NCBI GenBank assembly: GCA_005768755.1
Contig: VAFL01000031.1
Coordinates: 1 to 18,554 of the forward strand
Direction: 5' to 3'
DNA length: 18,554 nucleotides
Source: Paracoccus denitrificans
GTDB taxonomy: Bacteria > Pseudomonadota > Alphaproteobacteria > Rhodobacterales > Rhodobacteraceae
Below, piece after piece: positions 1 to 7,576 of the stretch. The position numbers and the translations under genes were made by a program. The stretch's first letter is position 1. Every line of letters starts with the position of its first letter. The notes under the pieces are model-generated. The model was not told the DNA's origin and did no database searches. It saw nothing but the letters and a program-made list of their open reading frames with translations.

Positions 1-98
1 GTGATCGCTGCCGTCAGCGTCGTCTTGCCGTGGTCAACGTGACCAATCGTCCCGATGTTGACGTGCGGTTTCGTCCGTTCAAACTTAGCTTTTGCCAT
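1..98 (-). CDS. tuf: Elongation factor Tu, N-terminal fragment (runs off the window edge)
   Basis: EF-Tu is the GTPase that delivers aminoacyl-tRNA to the ribosome. The minus strand from 98 encodes 32 residues beginning [20 protein letters not shown] and running into the G1/P-loop sequence GHVDHGKTT, which is diagnostic of translational GTPases and, with this N-terminus, of EF-Tu. The ATG (98-96) has a GGAGG-type ribosome binding site just upstream and a good promoter about 60 bases further up. Most of the gene lies outside the window. It is divergent from the DUF533 gene. Whether this is the fusA-linked or the secE-linked tuf copy cannot be told from here. Confidence 0.95.
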
Positions 99-155
99 GA
101 AGGCCTCCATCATCGGGGCAGATGCCGGTCCGGCCCCGCATTTCCATCGGGGGCG

Positions 156-184
156 GACATAAATTCAGATTCGGGAAAAATCAA
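156..184 (-). promoter_or_regulatory. Likely housekeeping promoter of tuf
   Basis: On the minus strand a TTGATT -35 (184-179), a 17-base spacer and a TATGTC -10 (161-156) stand about 60 bases upstream of the tuf start. This predicts a leader of roughly 50 nt. Spacing and hexamers fit sigma-70-type promoters of a highly expressed gene. Called by eye only. Confidence 0.5.
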
Positions 185-305
185 GGGCGCGCAGGCTTTG
201 CAGGCAATTCTTGGGCCTCGGGAACCGGTGACGGAAAAACGCGTTCATTTTCCGATATATGCCGCGCTCCTTGCGGCAGCTTCTGCTGAAGATGGAGAAG
301 AGCTT

Positions 306-1181
306 ATGAGTCTTATGAAATCCCTCGCCCGCGTCGCGGCCGGTGTTCTGGTCGCCAAGGGCATGAGCACGATGATGAAGAACCGCGATCAGTCCCAGAC
401 TGCGTCGGGTTCGACCCGCTCGCGCCGCACGGGCGGCGGCCTTCTGGACCAGATCACACGCGGTACCCAGTCCGGCAGCGGCGGGGGTCTTGGCGATCTT
501 CTGGGCGGCATTCTTGGCGGCAATACCAGCAACACGGCAACCGCGGGGACAGGCCGGCGCTATGGCGGGCCGAATTCTTCGGGCGCAACAGGCGGTCTGG
601 GCGGAATTCTCGACCAGATTTCCGGCGGCAATTCTGCCCGCACGGGACAGTCGGGCGGCGGCTTGGGTGATCTGCTGGGCGGATTGCTGGGTGGCGCAGC
701 CGGTGGCGCTGCGGCAGGATCGCTGGTGAACAAGGGATCGCAAAAGGAAAACGATGCGTCCTTCGGCGAGTTGCTGAACGATTCCCTGACCACCGGCGGT
801 GAACCCGAGGTCGCGCCGACGCCCGACCAGAATGCCCTTGCCGGCCTGCTGCTGAGGGCGATGATCCAGGCGGCCAAGGCCGACGGCAAGATCGACGACG
901 CCGAAAAAGACCGTCTTTTGGGTGAACTGGGCGATCTGGACGATGACGAACGTCAATTCGTGCGCGAACAGATGGCCGCGCCGGTCGACGCAGAAGCGCT
1001 TGCCCGTGACGTGCCGGAAGGTGCCGGACCGCAGGTCTACATGATGTCGGTCATGGCCATTGATTTCGACAGTCAGGAAGAGGCGCAATATCTTCACAAG
1101 CTGGCGCAGGCGCTGAAGCTTCAGCCGCAGACCGTTAACCAGATCCACGAAAAGATCGGCGTTCAGAACCTCTACAGCTGA
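306..1181 (+). CDS. DUF533 / TerB-like protein (YebE-type)
   Basis: This is a 291-residue protein of unknown biochemical role. It has three parts: a short N-terminal amphipathic or hydrophobic segment (residues 1-20, MSLMKSLARVAAGVLVAKGM), a Gly/Ser-rich low-complexity middle, and an acidic helical C-terminus (about 175-290). The C-terminus resembles the DUF533 domain of the TerB superfamily, including the KADGKIDDAEKDRL stretch at 191-204. The middle has an internal duplication: GGGLGDLLGG-type blocks at about 59-72 and 117-130, each preceded by a GGxLDQI block. The ATG at 306 is preferred because GGAG (294-297) lies 8 bases upstream. The open frame continues back to base 30, but that part reads through the tuf promoter and leader. 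It is divergent from tuf and followed by a terminator-like hairpin, so it is probably monocistronic. Family assignment is fairly confident; function is unknown. Confidence 0.85.
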   Translation: MSLMKSLARVAAGVLVAKGMSTMMKNRDQSQTASGSTRSRRTGGGLLDQITRGTQSGSGGGLGDLLGGILGGNTSNTATAGTGRRYGGPNSSGATGGLGGILDQISGGNSARTGQSGGGLGDLLGGLLGGAAGGAAAGSLVNKGSQKENDASFGELLNDSLTTGGEPEVAPTPDQNALAGLLLRAMIQAAKADGKIDDAEKDRLLGELGDLDDDERQFVREQMAAPVDAEALARDVPEGAGPQVYMMSVMAIDFDSQEEAQYLHKLAQALKLQPQTVNQIHEKIGVQNLYS

Positions 1182-1212
1182 TACTGCCTGTCCAACGCTG
1201 GATAAGGCTTTG

Positions 1213-1236
1213 CCGCCGCCCGTCATTGGGCGGCGG
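1213..1236 (+). terminator. Hairpin terminator after the DUF533 gene
   Basis: A perfect 9-bp GC stem (CCGCCGCCC at 1213-1221 with GGGCGGCGG at 1228-1236) and a 6-base loop lie 32 bases after the stop codon. The following T-run (TATGTATTTG) is poor, so termination may be partial. Confidence 0.55.
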
Positions 1237-1350
1237 TATGTATTTGTAATGCGCCGCTTTTGACATAAGCTTGGAACCACGCGCCCCATGATCCCGGCGC
1301 GGAATGCCGCGAATATCCCTGAATTCATCACTTGACCTACAGGAGATCCC

Positions 1351-1797
1351 ATGCGCCAGCTTATACTCGCCAGCGTTCTTGCCACCGTCCCCGTTCTTGC
1401 CCTTGCCGATGCGGCCGAAGATGCGATCGAAGCGCGCGCGGGCTATATGAAGATGCTGGCCATCAACATGGCCACGCTTTCCGGCATGGCACGGGGTGAC
1501 GTCCCCTATGACGCCGATGCCGCAACCGCTGCCGGCAATAATATCGAAGCTCTCAGCAACTATGCGCTGACCGGCTTGTTCATCGAAGGCACCTCGACCG
1601 ATGACGGCGCTGACACCGAGGCGCTGCCCGCGATCTGGGAGAACAGCGAGGACTTCGCCACAAAATTCGCCGGGCTTCAGGAAGCCGCGGCAGGTGCCGG
1701 TGCCGCAGCGGGCGGCGGTCAGGACGCGCTTGGGCCGGTCCTGCAAAAGCTGGGCGGCGCGTGCAAGGCCTGCCACGACGACTACCGCGAGGAATAA
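1351..1797 (+). CDS. Cytochrome c' (class II cytochrome c), exported
   Basis: This 148-residue c-type cytochrome has a cleavable Sec signal at residues 1 to about 19 (hydrophobic core LILASVLATVPVLALA). The single heme site CKACH (Cys138, Cys141, His142) sits at the extreme C-terminus, as in four-helix-bundle cytochromes c'. The N-terminal helix RAGYMKMLAINMATL matches the position that shapes the distal heme pocket in the family. Family members act in the periplasm, binding NO or passing electrons. The start is fixed by AGGAGA at 1341-1346. The gene ends 3 bases before a cytochrome b561 gene, whose ribosome binding site lies inside its last codons, so the two are translated together and the b561 protein is the likely electron partner. 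Family assignment is strong; the physiological role is open. Confidence 0.9.
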   Translation: MRQLILASVLATVPVLALADAAEDAIEARAGYMKMLAINMATLSGMARGDVPYDADAATAAGNNIEALSNYALTGLFIEGTSTDDGADTEALPAIWENSEDFATKFAGLQEAAAGAGAAAGGGQDALGPVLQKLGGACKACHDDYREE

Positions 1798-1800
1798 GCG

Positions 1801-2388
1801 ATGGCTGATCAGCGGCCGCTTCGCACCGTCAAACTGTGGGACCCGCTTCTTCGCGGGTTTCACTGGATTCTTGCTTTCCTTGTGGTCGCCGCGTGGCTGC
1901 TGGGAAATTACGGGCCAGACAGCATGAAGCTGCATTTCTGGTGCGGCTACGCTGTTGCCTTCCTGCTGGCATTCCGGCTGATCTGGGGCTTCGTCGGTCC
2001 TGCCCCCGCTCGGTTTGCCAGCTTTCTGCGTGGTCCGAAGGCGATAGGCGATTACGTGGGGCATATGTTCCTGCGCCAGCCCAGCCACTGGCCCGGCCAC
2101 AATCCGCTTGGCGCGCTGTCAGTCATCGCAATGCTGGCGGCCCTGGTGGCACAGGTGCTGTCAGGTATGATGTCGGAATCCGAAAATTTCGTCGATGTCG
2201 GGCCGCTTGCGGGCTATGTCAGTTCATCGACCCGCGAAACGGCAATGGATTACCATGAATTCGGCGCCAACCTGATCCTTGTTCTGGTGCTGCTTCACGT
2301 CGCGGTCATCCTGTTCTATCGCGTATGGAAGCGTGAAGATCTGGTTGGACCGATGATCCACGGCCAAAAGCGGGTCCGGGACGAATAG
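1801..2388 (+). CDS. Cytochrome b561 family membrane protein
   Basis: This 195-residue integral membrane protein of the prokaryotic cytochrome b561 / Ni-hydrogenase b-type subunit family transfers electrons between the quinone pool and periplasmic acceptors. Four hydrophobic segments are visible, at about 17-37, 44-66, 103-124 and 153-174. The histidines expected to hold two hemes are His21 (RGFHW), His45 (KLHFW), His152 (DYHEFG) and His166 (LLHVAV). The C-terminal VGPMIHGQK is common in the family. The GAGGAA ribosome binding site lies at 1789-1794, inside the end of the cytochrome c' gene. The tight pairing suggests a membrane-to-periplasm redox couple. Its natural electron donor and acceptor cannot be read from the sequence. 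Confidence 0.9.
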   Translation: MADQRPLRTVKLWDPLLRGFHWILAFLVVAAWLLGNYGPDSMKLHFWCGYAVAFLLAFRLIWGFVGPAPARFASFLRGPKAIGDYVGHMFLRQPSHWPGHNPLGALSVIAMLAALVAQVLSGMMSESENFVDVGPLAGYVSSSTRETAMDYHEFGANLILVLVLLHVAVILFYRVWKREDLVGPMIHGQKRVRDE

Positions 2389-2508
2389 GTCTAGGTTGCC
2401 CTGCGTTTGATCGAATCGCTTTTTTGTGTCACATTTGTTGCAAGGCCCCGCATCCGATCGCGTCGGCCTTATTCGCCCGGACGTGAAACAGACACGAAAG
2501 GAGCTTGC

Positions 2509-2658
2509 ATGACCAAAGTACTAGCAGCACTCGCTGCAGCAGTTCTGGCACTTGCCGCGCTTCCCGCTGCGGCAGAATGTGTCGGTAAACCGCACGACCA
2601 GACGGCGACAACCACGCCCAGTGATCCTGTGGTGATTGCGCCGGAACAAAGCGTCTAG
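2509..2658 (+). CDS. Very small exported protein of unknown function
   Basis: This 49-codon gene starts at an ATG with an excellent AAAGGAG site 5-6 bases upstream. The product has a textbook Sec signal: MTK, then an Ala/Leu-rich core, then a LPAAA cleavage site near residue 22. The mature peptide would be only about 27 residues, with one cysteine at its second position, a Thr/Pro-rich middle and the ending IAPEQSV. The cysteine context AAEC does not fit a good lipobox, so a soluble periplasmic peptide is more likely than a lipoprotein. The frame is open upstream to 2407, but that part is poor in coding character. It lies 120 bases after the b561 gene and ends before a strong terminator. I do not recognise a family. 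Confidence 0.7.
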   Translation: MTKVLAALAAAVLALAALPAAAECVGKPHDQTATTTPSDPVVIAPEQSV

Positions 2659-2738
2659 CCAAACCTTGCTGCGGGAAAAGCGCCAAGGTGCGACTGCATG
2701 ATCCCATGCAATCGCGGTGACAAAAGACGTGACAAATG

Positions 2739-2770
2739 AAACAGGCGCGGGTCGTGGCCCGCGCCTGTTT
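2739..2770. terminator. Strong bidirectional terminator between the small exported gene and parC
   Basis: A perfect 13-bp inverted repeat (AAACAGGCGCGGG at 2739-2751 with CCCGCGCCTGTTT at 2758-2770) encloses a 6-base loop. It sits between convergent genes, with A-run and T-run arms on both sides, so it should stop transcription from the plus strand (small exported gene) and from the minus strand (parC). Confidence 0.85.
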
Positions 2771-2801
2771 GATATTTTCCTTGCCGAGCAAGAAGCCTGT
2801 A

Positions 2802-5039
2802 TCAATTGAACTTGTTGTCGCGCGGGAAACCGCGTGGTGCCATACGCCCGGCGCTGGCGCGCTTGCCCAACCATTCTGTCAAATCCGGCTCTGACCGCGT
2901 GCGGCCACCGCTTTCCTGCCAGCGCAAGCCATCGGCCAGCGTCAGACATATCGCGTCGGACAGGCCACCGTCCTTGAACTTCTGCATCCGTACGCCCTTG
3001 CCGCGCGCCATTTCCGGCAACTCGGACAGCGGGAACACCAGCATTTTCCGGTTCTCGCCCACGGTGGCGACATGATCGCCCTCGATCGGGCGGCACAGAA
3101 GGGCATCGCCGTTCAGCACCTGCTTGCCGGCTTTCGTCTGGGCCAGAATATCGGCCGCACCGACCACGAACCCGTCACCTGCCTTCGAGGCCAGCAGGTA
3201 TTTCACCCCCGCACGCCAGGGGAACAGGTTGATGATCCCCGCATCGTTGGGCAGATCGACGATCAGGCGCACAGGCTCGCCCAGCCCGCGGCCGCCGGGC
3301 AGATCATTGGCCGCCAGCGTATAGAAACGGCCATTGGTCCCCAGCAGCATCAGCTTGTCGGTTGTTTCTGCGTGCAGCGCCATGAGCGGCCCGTCACCAT
3401 CGCGGAACTTGACCTCGGCATCCAGCGGCTGATGGCCCTTCATCGCCCTGATCCAGCCCATCCTGGACAGGATCACGGTGACCGGCTCTCGCTCGATCAT
3501 GGCGTCGAGGTCAAGCGGTTGAACATCGACGGATGCCGTAATCTCTGTCCGGCGCATGCCACCATCCGCCGATTTGCCGAAATGGCTGCGGACCTCGCGA
3601 AGTTCCTCGGTGATGCGGGTCCATTGAAGGCTTTCATCTGCGACCAGTGCCGACAGACCGCGCTGTTCTTCCAGCAGGCTGTCACGCTCGGCGCGCAACT
3701 CCATTTCCTCCAGCCGGCGCAGCGCGCGCAGACGCATGTTCAGGATGGCTTCGGCCTGGACCTCGTTCAGATAGACACCACCGCCCCAGTCTTCGGCCAG
3801 AAGTCCGGCCTTGGGATCATCGTCGTTACGGATGATTTCGATCACCCGGTCGAGGTTCAGGAAGGCAATGATATAGCCCTCCAGCACCTCAAGCCTGGCT
3901 GCGATCTTGCCAAGGCGATAGTTCGAGCGGCGCAAAAGCACGTCGCGACGGTGATCAAGGAAGGCCCGCAGCACTTCCTTCAGTGAACACACTTTGGGAA
4001 TTCGCCCGTCAATCAGCACGTTCATGTTCATGCCGAACCGGATTTCCAGATCCGACGCCCGAAACAGCGCCGCCATCAGCTGCGCGGGGTCCACGCTGCG
4101 GCTTTTCGGCTCCAGGACAATTCGCACATCCTCGGCGGATTCGTCGCGGACATCGGCAAGGATCGGCAGCTTCTTTTGCTGGATCAACTCGGCCAGGCGC
4201 TCGATCAGTTTGGATTTCTGGACCTGATAGGGGATCTCTGTGACGACGATCTGCCAGGTGCCGCGGCCGATATCCTCCTGCATCCACCGTGCGCGCAGTC
4301 GCAAGCTGCCACGCCCGGTCCGGTAGACTTCGCGCAGGGTTTCGGCATCCTCGACCAGCACGCCGCCGGTCGGAAAATCCGGTCCCTGCACGAAATTCAT
4401 CAGCGTATCATCGCGCGCATCCGGGATCTTGATCAGATGCAGGCACGCATCAATGACTTCGTGCAGGTTATGGGGCGGAATATTGGTGGCCATGCCGACC
4501 GCAATGCCGGAGGAGCCATTGCACAAAAGGTTCGGGAAGGCCGCCGGCAGTACGACGGGCTCTGTCAGGGTGCCGTCGTAATTGGGCCGGAATTCGACCG
4601 AATCCTCGGCCAGGCCCTGCATCAGTGCCTCGCCCGGTTGGGCCAGCCGCGCCTCGGTGTAGCGAGAGGCCGCGGGGCTGTCGCCGTCGATATTGCCGAA
4701 GTTCCCCTGCCCGTCCACCAGCGGATAGCGCATGGCGAAATCCTGCGCCAGGCGCGCCATCGCATCATAGATCGCACCGTCGCCATGTGGGTGATAGTTC
4801 CCCATCACGTCGCCGGAAATCTTTGCGGATTTGCGGAATGGCCCGTTTGGTGCCAGCCGCAATTCGCGCATGGCGTAAAGTATGCGGCGATGGACAGGCT
4901 TCAATCCGTCGCGGGCATCGGGCAGCGCGCGGTTCATGATCGTGGACAGCGCATAGGTCAGATAGCGTTCGCCTATCGCACGCGACAGCGGTTCTGCGAT
5001 CAGGTTTTCGGGTTCGTCGGGGATCAGATCATCGGACAT
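2802..5039 (-). CDS. parC: DNA topoisomerase IV subunit A
   Basis: ParC cuts and rejoins DNA in topoisomerase IV (with ParE) to unlink daughter chromosomes. The 745-residue protein has the GyrA/ParC breakage-reunion core: ALSTIMNRALPDARDGLKPV near residues 30-49, the GDVMGNYHPHGDGAIYDAM quinolone-pocket helix at 76-94, and the catalytic tyrosine Tyr127 in AASRYTEARL. A shorter C-terminal beta-propeller region follows. Its short C-terminal domain, without an obvious GyrA box, favours ParC over GyrA. At the positions matching E. coli ParC Ser80 and Glu84 it has Gly88 and Asp92. It stands alone on the minus strand, divergent from an SH3b gene, and is terminated by the bidirectional hairpin at 2739-2770. 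ParE is not in the window. Confidence 0.95.
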   Translation of the reverse strand: MSDDLIPDEPENLIAEPLSRAIGERYLTYALSTIMNRALPDARDGLKPVHRRILYAMRELRLAPNGPFRKSAKISGDVMGNYHPHGDGAIYDAMARLAQDFAMRYPLVDGQGNFGNIDGDSPAASRYTEARLAQPGEALMQGLAEDSVEFRPNYDGTLTEPVVLPAAFPNLLCNGSSGIAVGMATNIPPHNLHEVIDACLHLIKIPDARDDTLMNFVQGPDFPTGGVLVEDAETLREVYRTGRGSLRLRARWMQEDIGRGTWQIVVTEIPYQVQKSKLIERLAELIQQKKLPILADVRDESAEDVRIVLEPKSRSVDPAQLMAALFRASDLEIRFGMNMNVLIDGRIPKVCSLKEVLRAFLDHRRDVLLRRSNYRLGKIAARLEVLEGYIIAFLNLDRVIEIIRNDDDPKAGLLAEDWGGGVYLNEVQAEAILNMRLRALRRLEEMELRAERDSLLEEQRGLSALVADESLQWTRITEELREVRSHFGKSADGGMRRTEITASVDVQPLDLDAMIEREPVTVILSRMGWIRAMKGHQPLDAEVKFRDGDGPLMALHAETTDKLMLLGTNGRFYTLAANDLPGGRGLGEPVRLIVDLPNDAGIINLFPWRAGVKYLLASKAGDGFVVGAADILAQTKAGKQVLNGDALLCRPIEGDHVATVGENRKMLVFPLSELPEMARGKGVRMQKFKDGGLSDAICLTLADGLRWQESGGRTRSEPDLTEWLGKRASAGRMAPRGFPRDNKFN

Positions 5040-5188
5040 GACATGGATTTAGGGCGCGCCCGTCCGCCGGTCCAGCCGGAAATTGCGACGATGGGCGAAA
5101 CCTGCCGGAACATCGGCTTGCCAGGCGCGTTGCGACACCGTATCGCGGCAAGGTTACTGCGGCTGCGCGAGCCGAACAGGTAGGGGCA

Positions 5189-5695
5189 ATGTTCAAGCTG
5201 ATCTTTCTGACACTGCTGGCTTTCGCCACGGTTCTTGTGGTGTTTGGCGAAGGCGATGGCCGCCGGATCGAGGCCCCTTCCGTCGAAACCGTTCCGGCCG
5301 CTGCCGATGCCGATATCACAGCCGAGGCCCCAGCCGAAGCGGTCTCTGCCAGTGCCGGCATCGTTGATGCACCGGCTGTCCAGCAAACGCCCGAGCAACA
5401 GCCGGATTACCCTGGACCTGACCTGCGCCCATCACCGGAATATGCGGGACAGACGCCGGAAGCGGGATCGGCCGAAAATTTGGCCGACGCGCCGACCGAT
5501 ACGCTGTATGTTACCGGGAACACCGTAAATTTCCGGGCCGGTCCCAGTACGTCGGACGAGGTCGTGGGCAGGTTATCGCGCGGTGCAATGGTCACGGCGA
5601 TTGGCGAACGCTCTGGCGACTGGGTCGAAATCCGGGATGGCGAAGGTCAGACCGGCTTCATCTCGGCGCAATTCCTTTCGTCCGACCGACCATGA
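5189..5695 (+). CDS. SH3b-domain envelope protein
   Basis: This 168-residue protein has an N-terminal hydrophobic segment (residues 2-20) that is either a signal peptide or a membrane anchor. An Ala/Pro/Glu-rich, probably disordered linker follows (about 25-103), then a C-terminal bacterial SH3 domain at about 106-164. Family hallmarks are VNFRAGPS at 113-120, GDWVEI near 143-148 and the closing GFISAQFL. Such domains typically bind cell-wall peptides, so a periplasmic role tethered to the inner membrane is inferred. The start has AGGTAGGGG just upstream. It is divergent from parC and convergent with murD, with only about 50 bases to the murD stop and no strong terminator between them. Confidence 0.85.
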   Translation: MFKLIFLTLLAFATVLVVFGEGDGRRIEAPSVETVPAAADADITAEAPAEAVSASAGIVDAPAVQQTPEQQPDYPGPDLRPSPEYAGQTPEAGSAENLADAPTDTLYVTGNTVNFRAGPSTSDEVVGRLSRGAMVTAIGERSGDWVEIRDGEGQTGFISAQFLSSDRP

Positions 5696-5747
5696 TCTGA
5701 TCCCCTGAAAGCACCACAATCAGGCCGTTTCTGCCGTCAGCCGATCG

Positions 5748-7142
5748 TCACAATGCTGCCACCAATCGGGTGAAATGTTCGCCCCGCTTTTCGAAGTTGG
5801 GATATTGGTCAAAGCTGGCGGCAGCGGGGGCAAGCAGCACAGTTTCGCCCGCCACGGCCTCGGCATGGGCACGGGCAACGGCAGCCTCCATCGTGTCCAC
5901 GACCTCATGCGGCGTGTCACCCAGTTGCAGCGCGAAGTCGCGCGCGGAATGGCCGATCAGGTAGGCTTTGACGACCTCCGCCAGATGATCATGAAGCGCG
6001 GCAATTCCACCGTCCTTACCCAGCCCTCCGGCGATCCAGCGGATACGCTTGAAGGCGTGCAGCGCCTGTTCGGCTGCATCGATATTGGTGGCCTTCGAAT
6101 CGTTGACATAGCGCACACCGTCCAGTTCGCGCACGGTCTGGCTGCGATGGGGCAGCCCTGCGAAGCTGTGGAACGCCGCCTCGATCTCTCGCGGGGCGAT
6201 CCCTACGGCGCGGCAGGCGGCATAGGCCGCACAGGCGTTCTGGTGGTTATGCGTGCCCGGCAGCCCACCGATGTCGCGCAGATCAAGCGAGGCGACTTGC
6301 CGCCCTTTGCGGTGTTCGCTGAGAAACCCTTTCCTTGCGAAAACGGCCCAGCCAAAGCCGTCCAGTTTCTGACCCGATGACACCCGGATCACCCGGTCGT
6401 CGCCCGGCCCCTGCCCCATTTGATTGGCCAGATAGCGCCCCTCGACCTCGTCAACGCCGATGACGCAGCGATCCGGGCCGCCTTCGGAAAACAGCCGCCG
6501 CTTGGCCGCGAAATAGCCGCCGGGCCCGCCGTGGCGGTCCAGATGATCGGGCGAAAGGTTCGTGAACACCGCGACATCGGGGGTCAGCGCGCGCGCAAGG
6601 TCGGTCTGGTAGGATGACAATTCGATCACCACGACCTCGCCATCATGCGCGGGGTCCAGCGACAACACGCCGGTGCCGATGTTCCCGCCCATCTGCGTCG
6701 GCCGACCGACAGATTGCAGGATGTGATGGATCAGCGCCGTAGTCGTTGACTTCCCGTTCGAGCCGGTGACCGTGATCACACGCGGCATCGTAGCGAAATT
6801 GTCCCAATCCCGCGTGGCGAAGCTGCGAAAGAACAGGCCGATGTCGTTATCGACCGGAATACCCTTGTCCAGAGCCTTGGCGATAACCGGATTCGGGTTG
6901 GGGTAAAGATGCGGTATACCGGGCGAGGTAACCAGTGCCGAGACCCCTTGCCACGCGTCATCCCGGCTTAGATCGCGGACCTCCAGCCCCTCTTTCTCTG
7001 CCTGCGCGCGGGCTTCTTGCCCGTCATCCCAGACGACAACCTGCGCACCACCGGCTTGCAGCGCCGCTGCGGTGGCCCTGCCAGAACGTCCGAGGCCCAG
7101 AACGGCGATGGTTTGGTCTGAAACACCTTGGACGGGGATCAT
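5748..7142 (-). CDS. murD: UDP-N-acetylmuramoyl-L-alanine--D-glutamate ligase
   Basis: MurD adds D-glutamate to UDP-MurNAc-L-Ala in the cytoplasm using ATP. The 464-residue protein shows the three Mur-ligase domains: an N-terminal Rossmann fold (IAVLGLGRSGRAT, residues 12-24), the ATP site TGSNGKSTTT (126-135) with ELSSYQTD (174-181), NLSPDHLDRHG (195-205) and the carbamylated-lysine region AAKRRLF (212-218), and a C-terminal domain with LPHRSQ, YVNDSKATN and GGLGKDGG. The start is set by AGAGGT just upstream. It is the last gene of this dcw block, 76 bases after a VOC-family gene. ftsW, which often follows murD, is absent; the next gene runs in the opposite direction. Confidence 0.96.
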   Translation of the reverse strand: MIPVQGVSDQTIAVLGLGRSGRATAAALQAGGAQVVVWDDGQEARAQAEKEGLEVRDLSRDDAWQGVSALVTSPGIPHLYPNPNPVIAKALDKGIPVDNDIGLFFRSFATRDWDNFATMPRVITVTGSNGKSTTTALIHHILQSVGRPTQMGGNIGTGVLSLDPAHDGEVVVIELSSYQTDLARALTPDVAVFTNLSPDHLDRHGGPGGYFAAKRRLFSEGGPDRCVIGVDEVEGRYLANQMGQGPGDDRVIRVSSGQKLDGFGWAVFARKGFLSEHRKGRQVASLDLRDIGGLPGTHNHQNACAAYAACRAVGIAPREIEAAFHSFAGLPHRSQTVRELDGVRYVNDSKATNIDAAEQALHAFKRIRWIAGGLGKDGGIAALHDHLAEVVKAYLIGHSARDFALQLGDTPHEVVDTMEAAVARAHAEAVAGETVLLAPAAASFDQYPNFEKRGEHFTRLVAAL

Positions 7143-7218
7143 GGATTACCTCTGTGGTGTGGCTTACGCAGCATGCAGGTACGGCGATTGTCGCAGGTGA
7201 AGCAGCGTCTTGATGCGA

Positions 7219-7569
7219 TCAAGGTCCCAGGCAGCGGATAAGGCTGCCATCCGGGTCAACGACTGCGAACATGCGCAGATCGTCTGTGATCCGCTGGACG
7301 CCGGGATGCAGGCGCGGGATGCCACCGGCCGGCAGATCAAGCCGGCTGTACTCTGCCAGCAGCGCGTCCAGTTCATCCGTACGTATGCAGGCACTGAACC
7401 AGCTTTCTTCGGCCTTCAGTTCGGGGTGCCGGAAAAACTCGATCTGGGTTCCGTCGCGGATCAGGATCATCCAATCGGCATCCCGCCAGCTGCGCGTAAA
7501 GCCCAGATCGGCGTAGAACGTCTCGGTCGCGTCGAAGTCGCGGCTGGGCAGGTTGGCGGTAACGATCAT
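7219..7569 (-). CDS. VOC-fold (glyoxalase / bleomycin-resistance-like) protein inside the dcw cluster
   Basis: This is a 116-residue single-domain protein with the beta-alpha-beta-beta-beta pattern of the vicinal-oxygen-chelate superfamily: VTANLPSRDFDATETFYADL at the start, LIRDGTQIEFFRHP in the middle and FAVVDPDGSLIRC at the end. It most resembles small bleomycin-binding or glyoxalase-like members. Whether it is an antibiotic-sequestering protein or an enzyme cannot be told, because metal ligands are not secure by eye. The ATG is 7 bases after the mraY stop, and its TGAGGTAG ribosome binding site overlaps the end of mraY, so it is co-translated with the cell-wall genes. It is not a canonical dcw member. 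Confidence 0.85.
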   Translation of the reverse strand: MIVTANLPSRDFDATETFYADLGFTRSWRDADWMILIRDGTQIEFFRHPELKAEESWFSACIRTDELDALLAEYSRLDLPAGGIPRLHPGVQRITDDLRMFAVVDPDGSLIRCLGP

Positions 7570-7576
7570 CGGATAA

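Noticed and set aside
165..1385. 406-residue open frame on the minus strand
   Set aside because: It is a shadow of the DUF533 gene and the cytochrome c' upstream region; the translation is Arg/Ala/Cys-rich with no domain, and the plus-strand genes have proper starts and families.
4176..5183. 335-residue plus-strand frame antisense to parC
   Set aside because: It is antisense to highly conserved parC sequence and its translation has no family features; such long antisense frames are usual in GC-rich genes.
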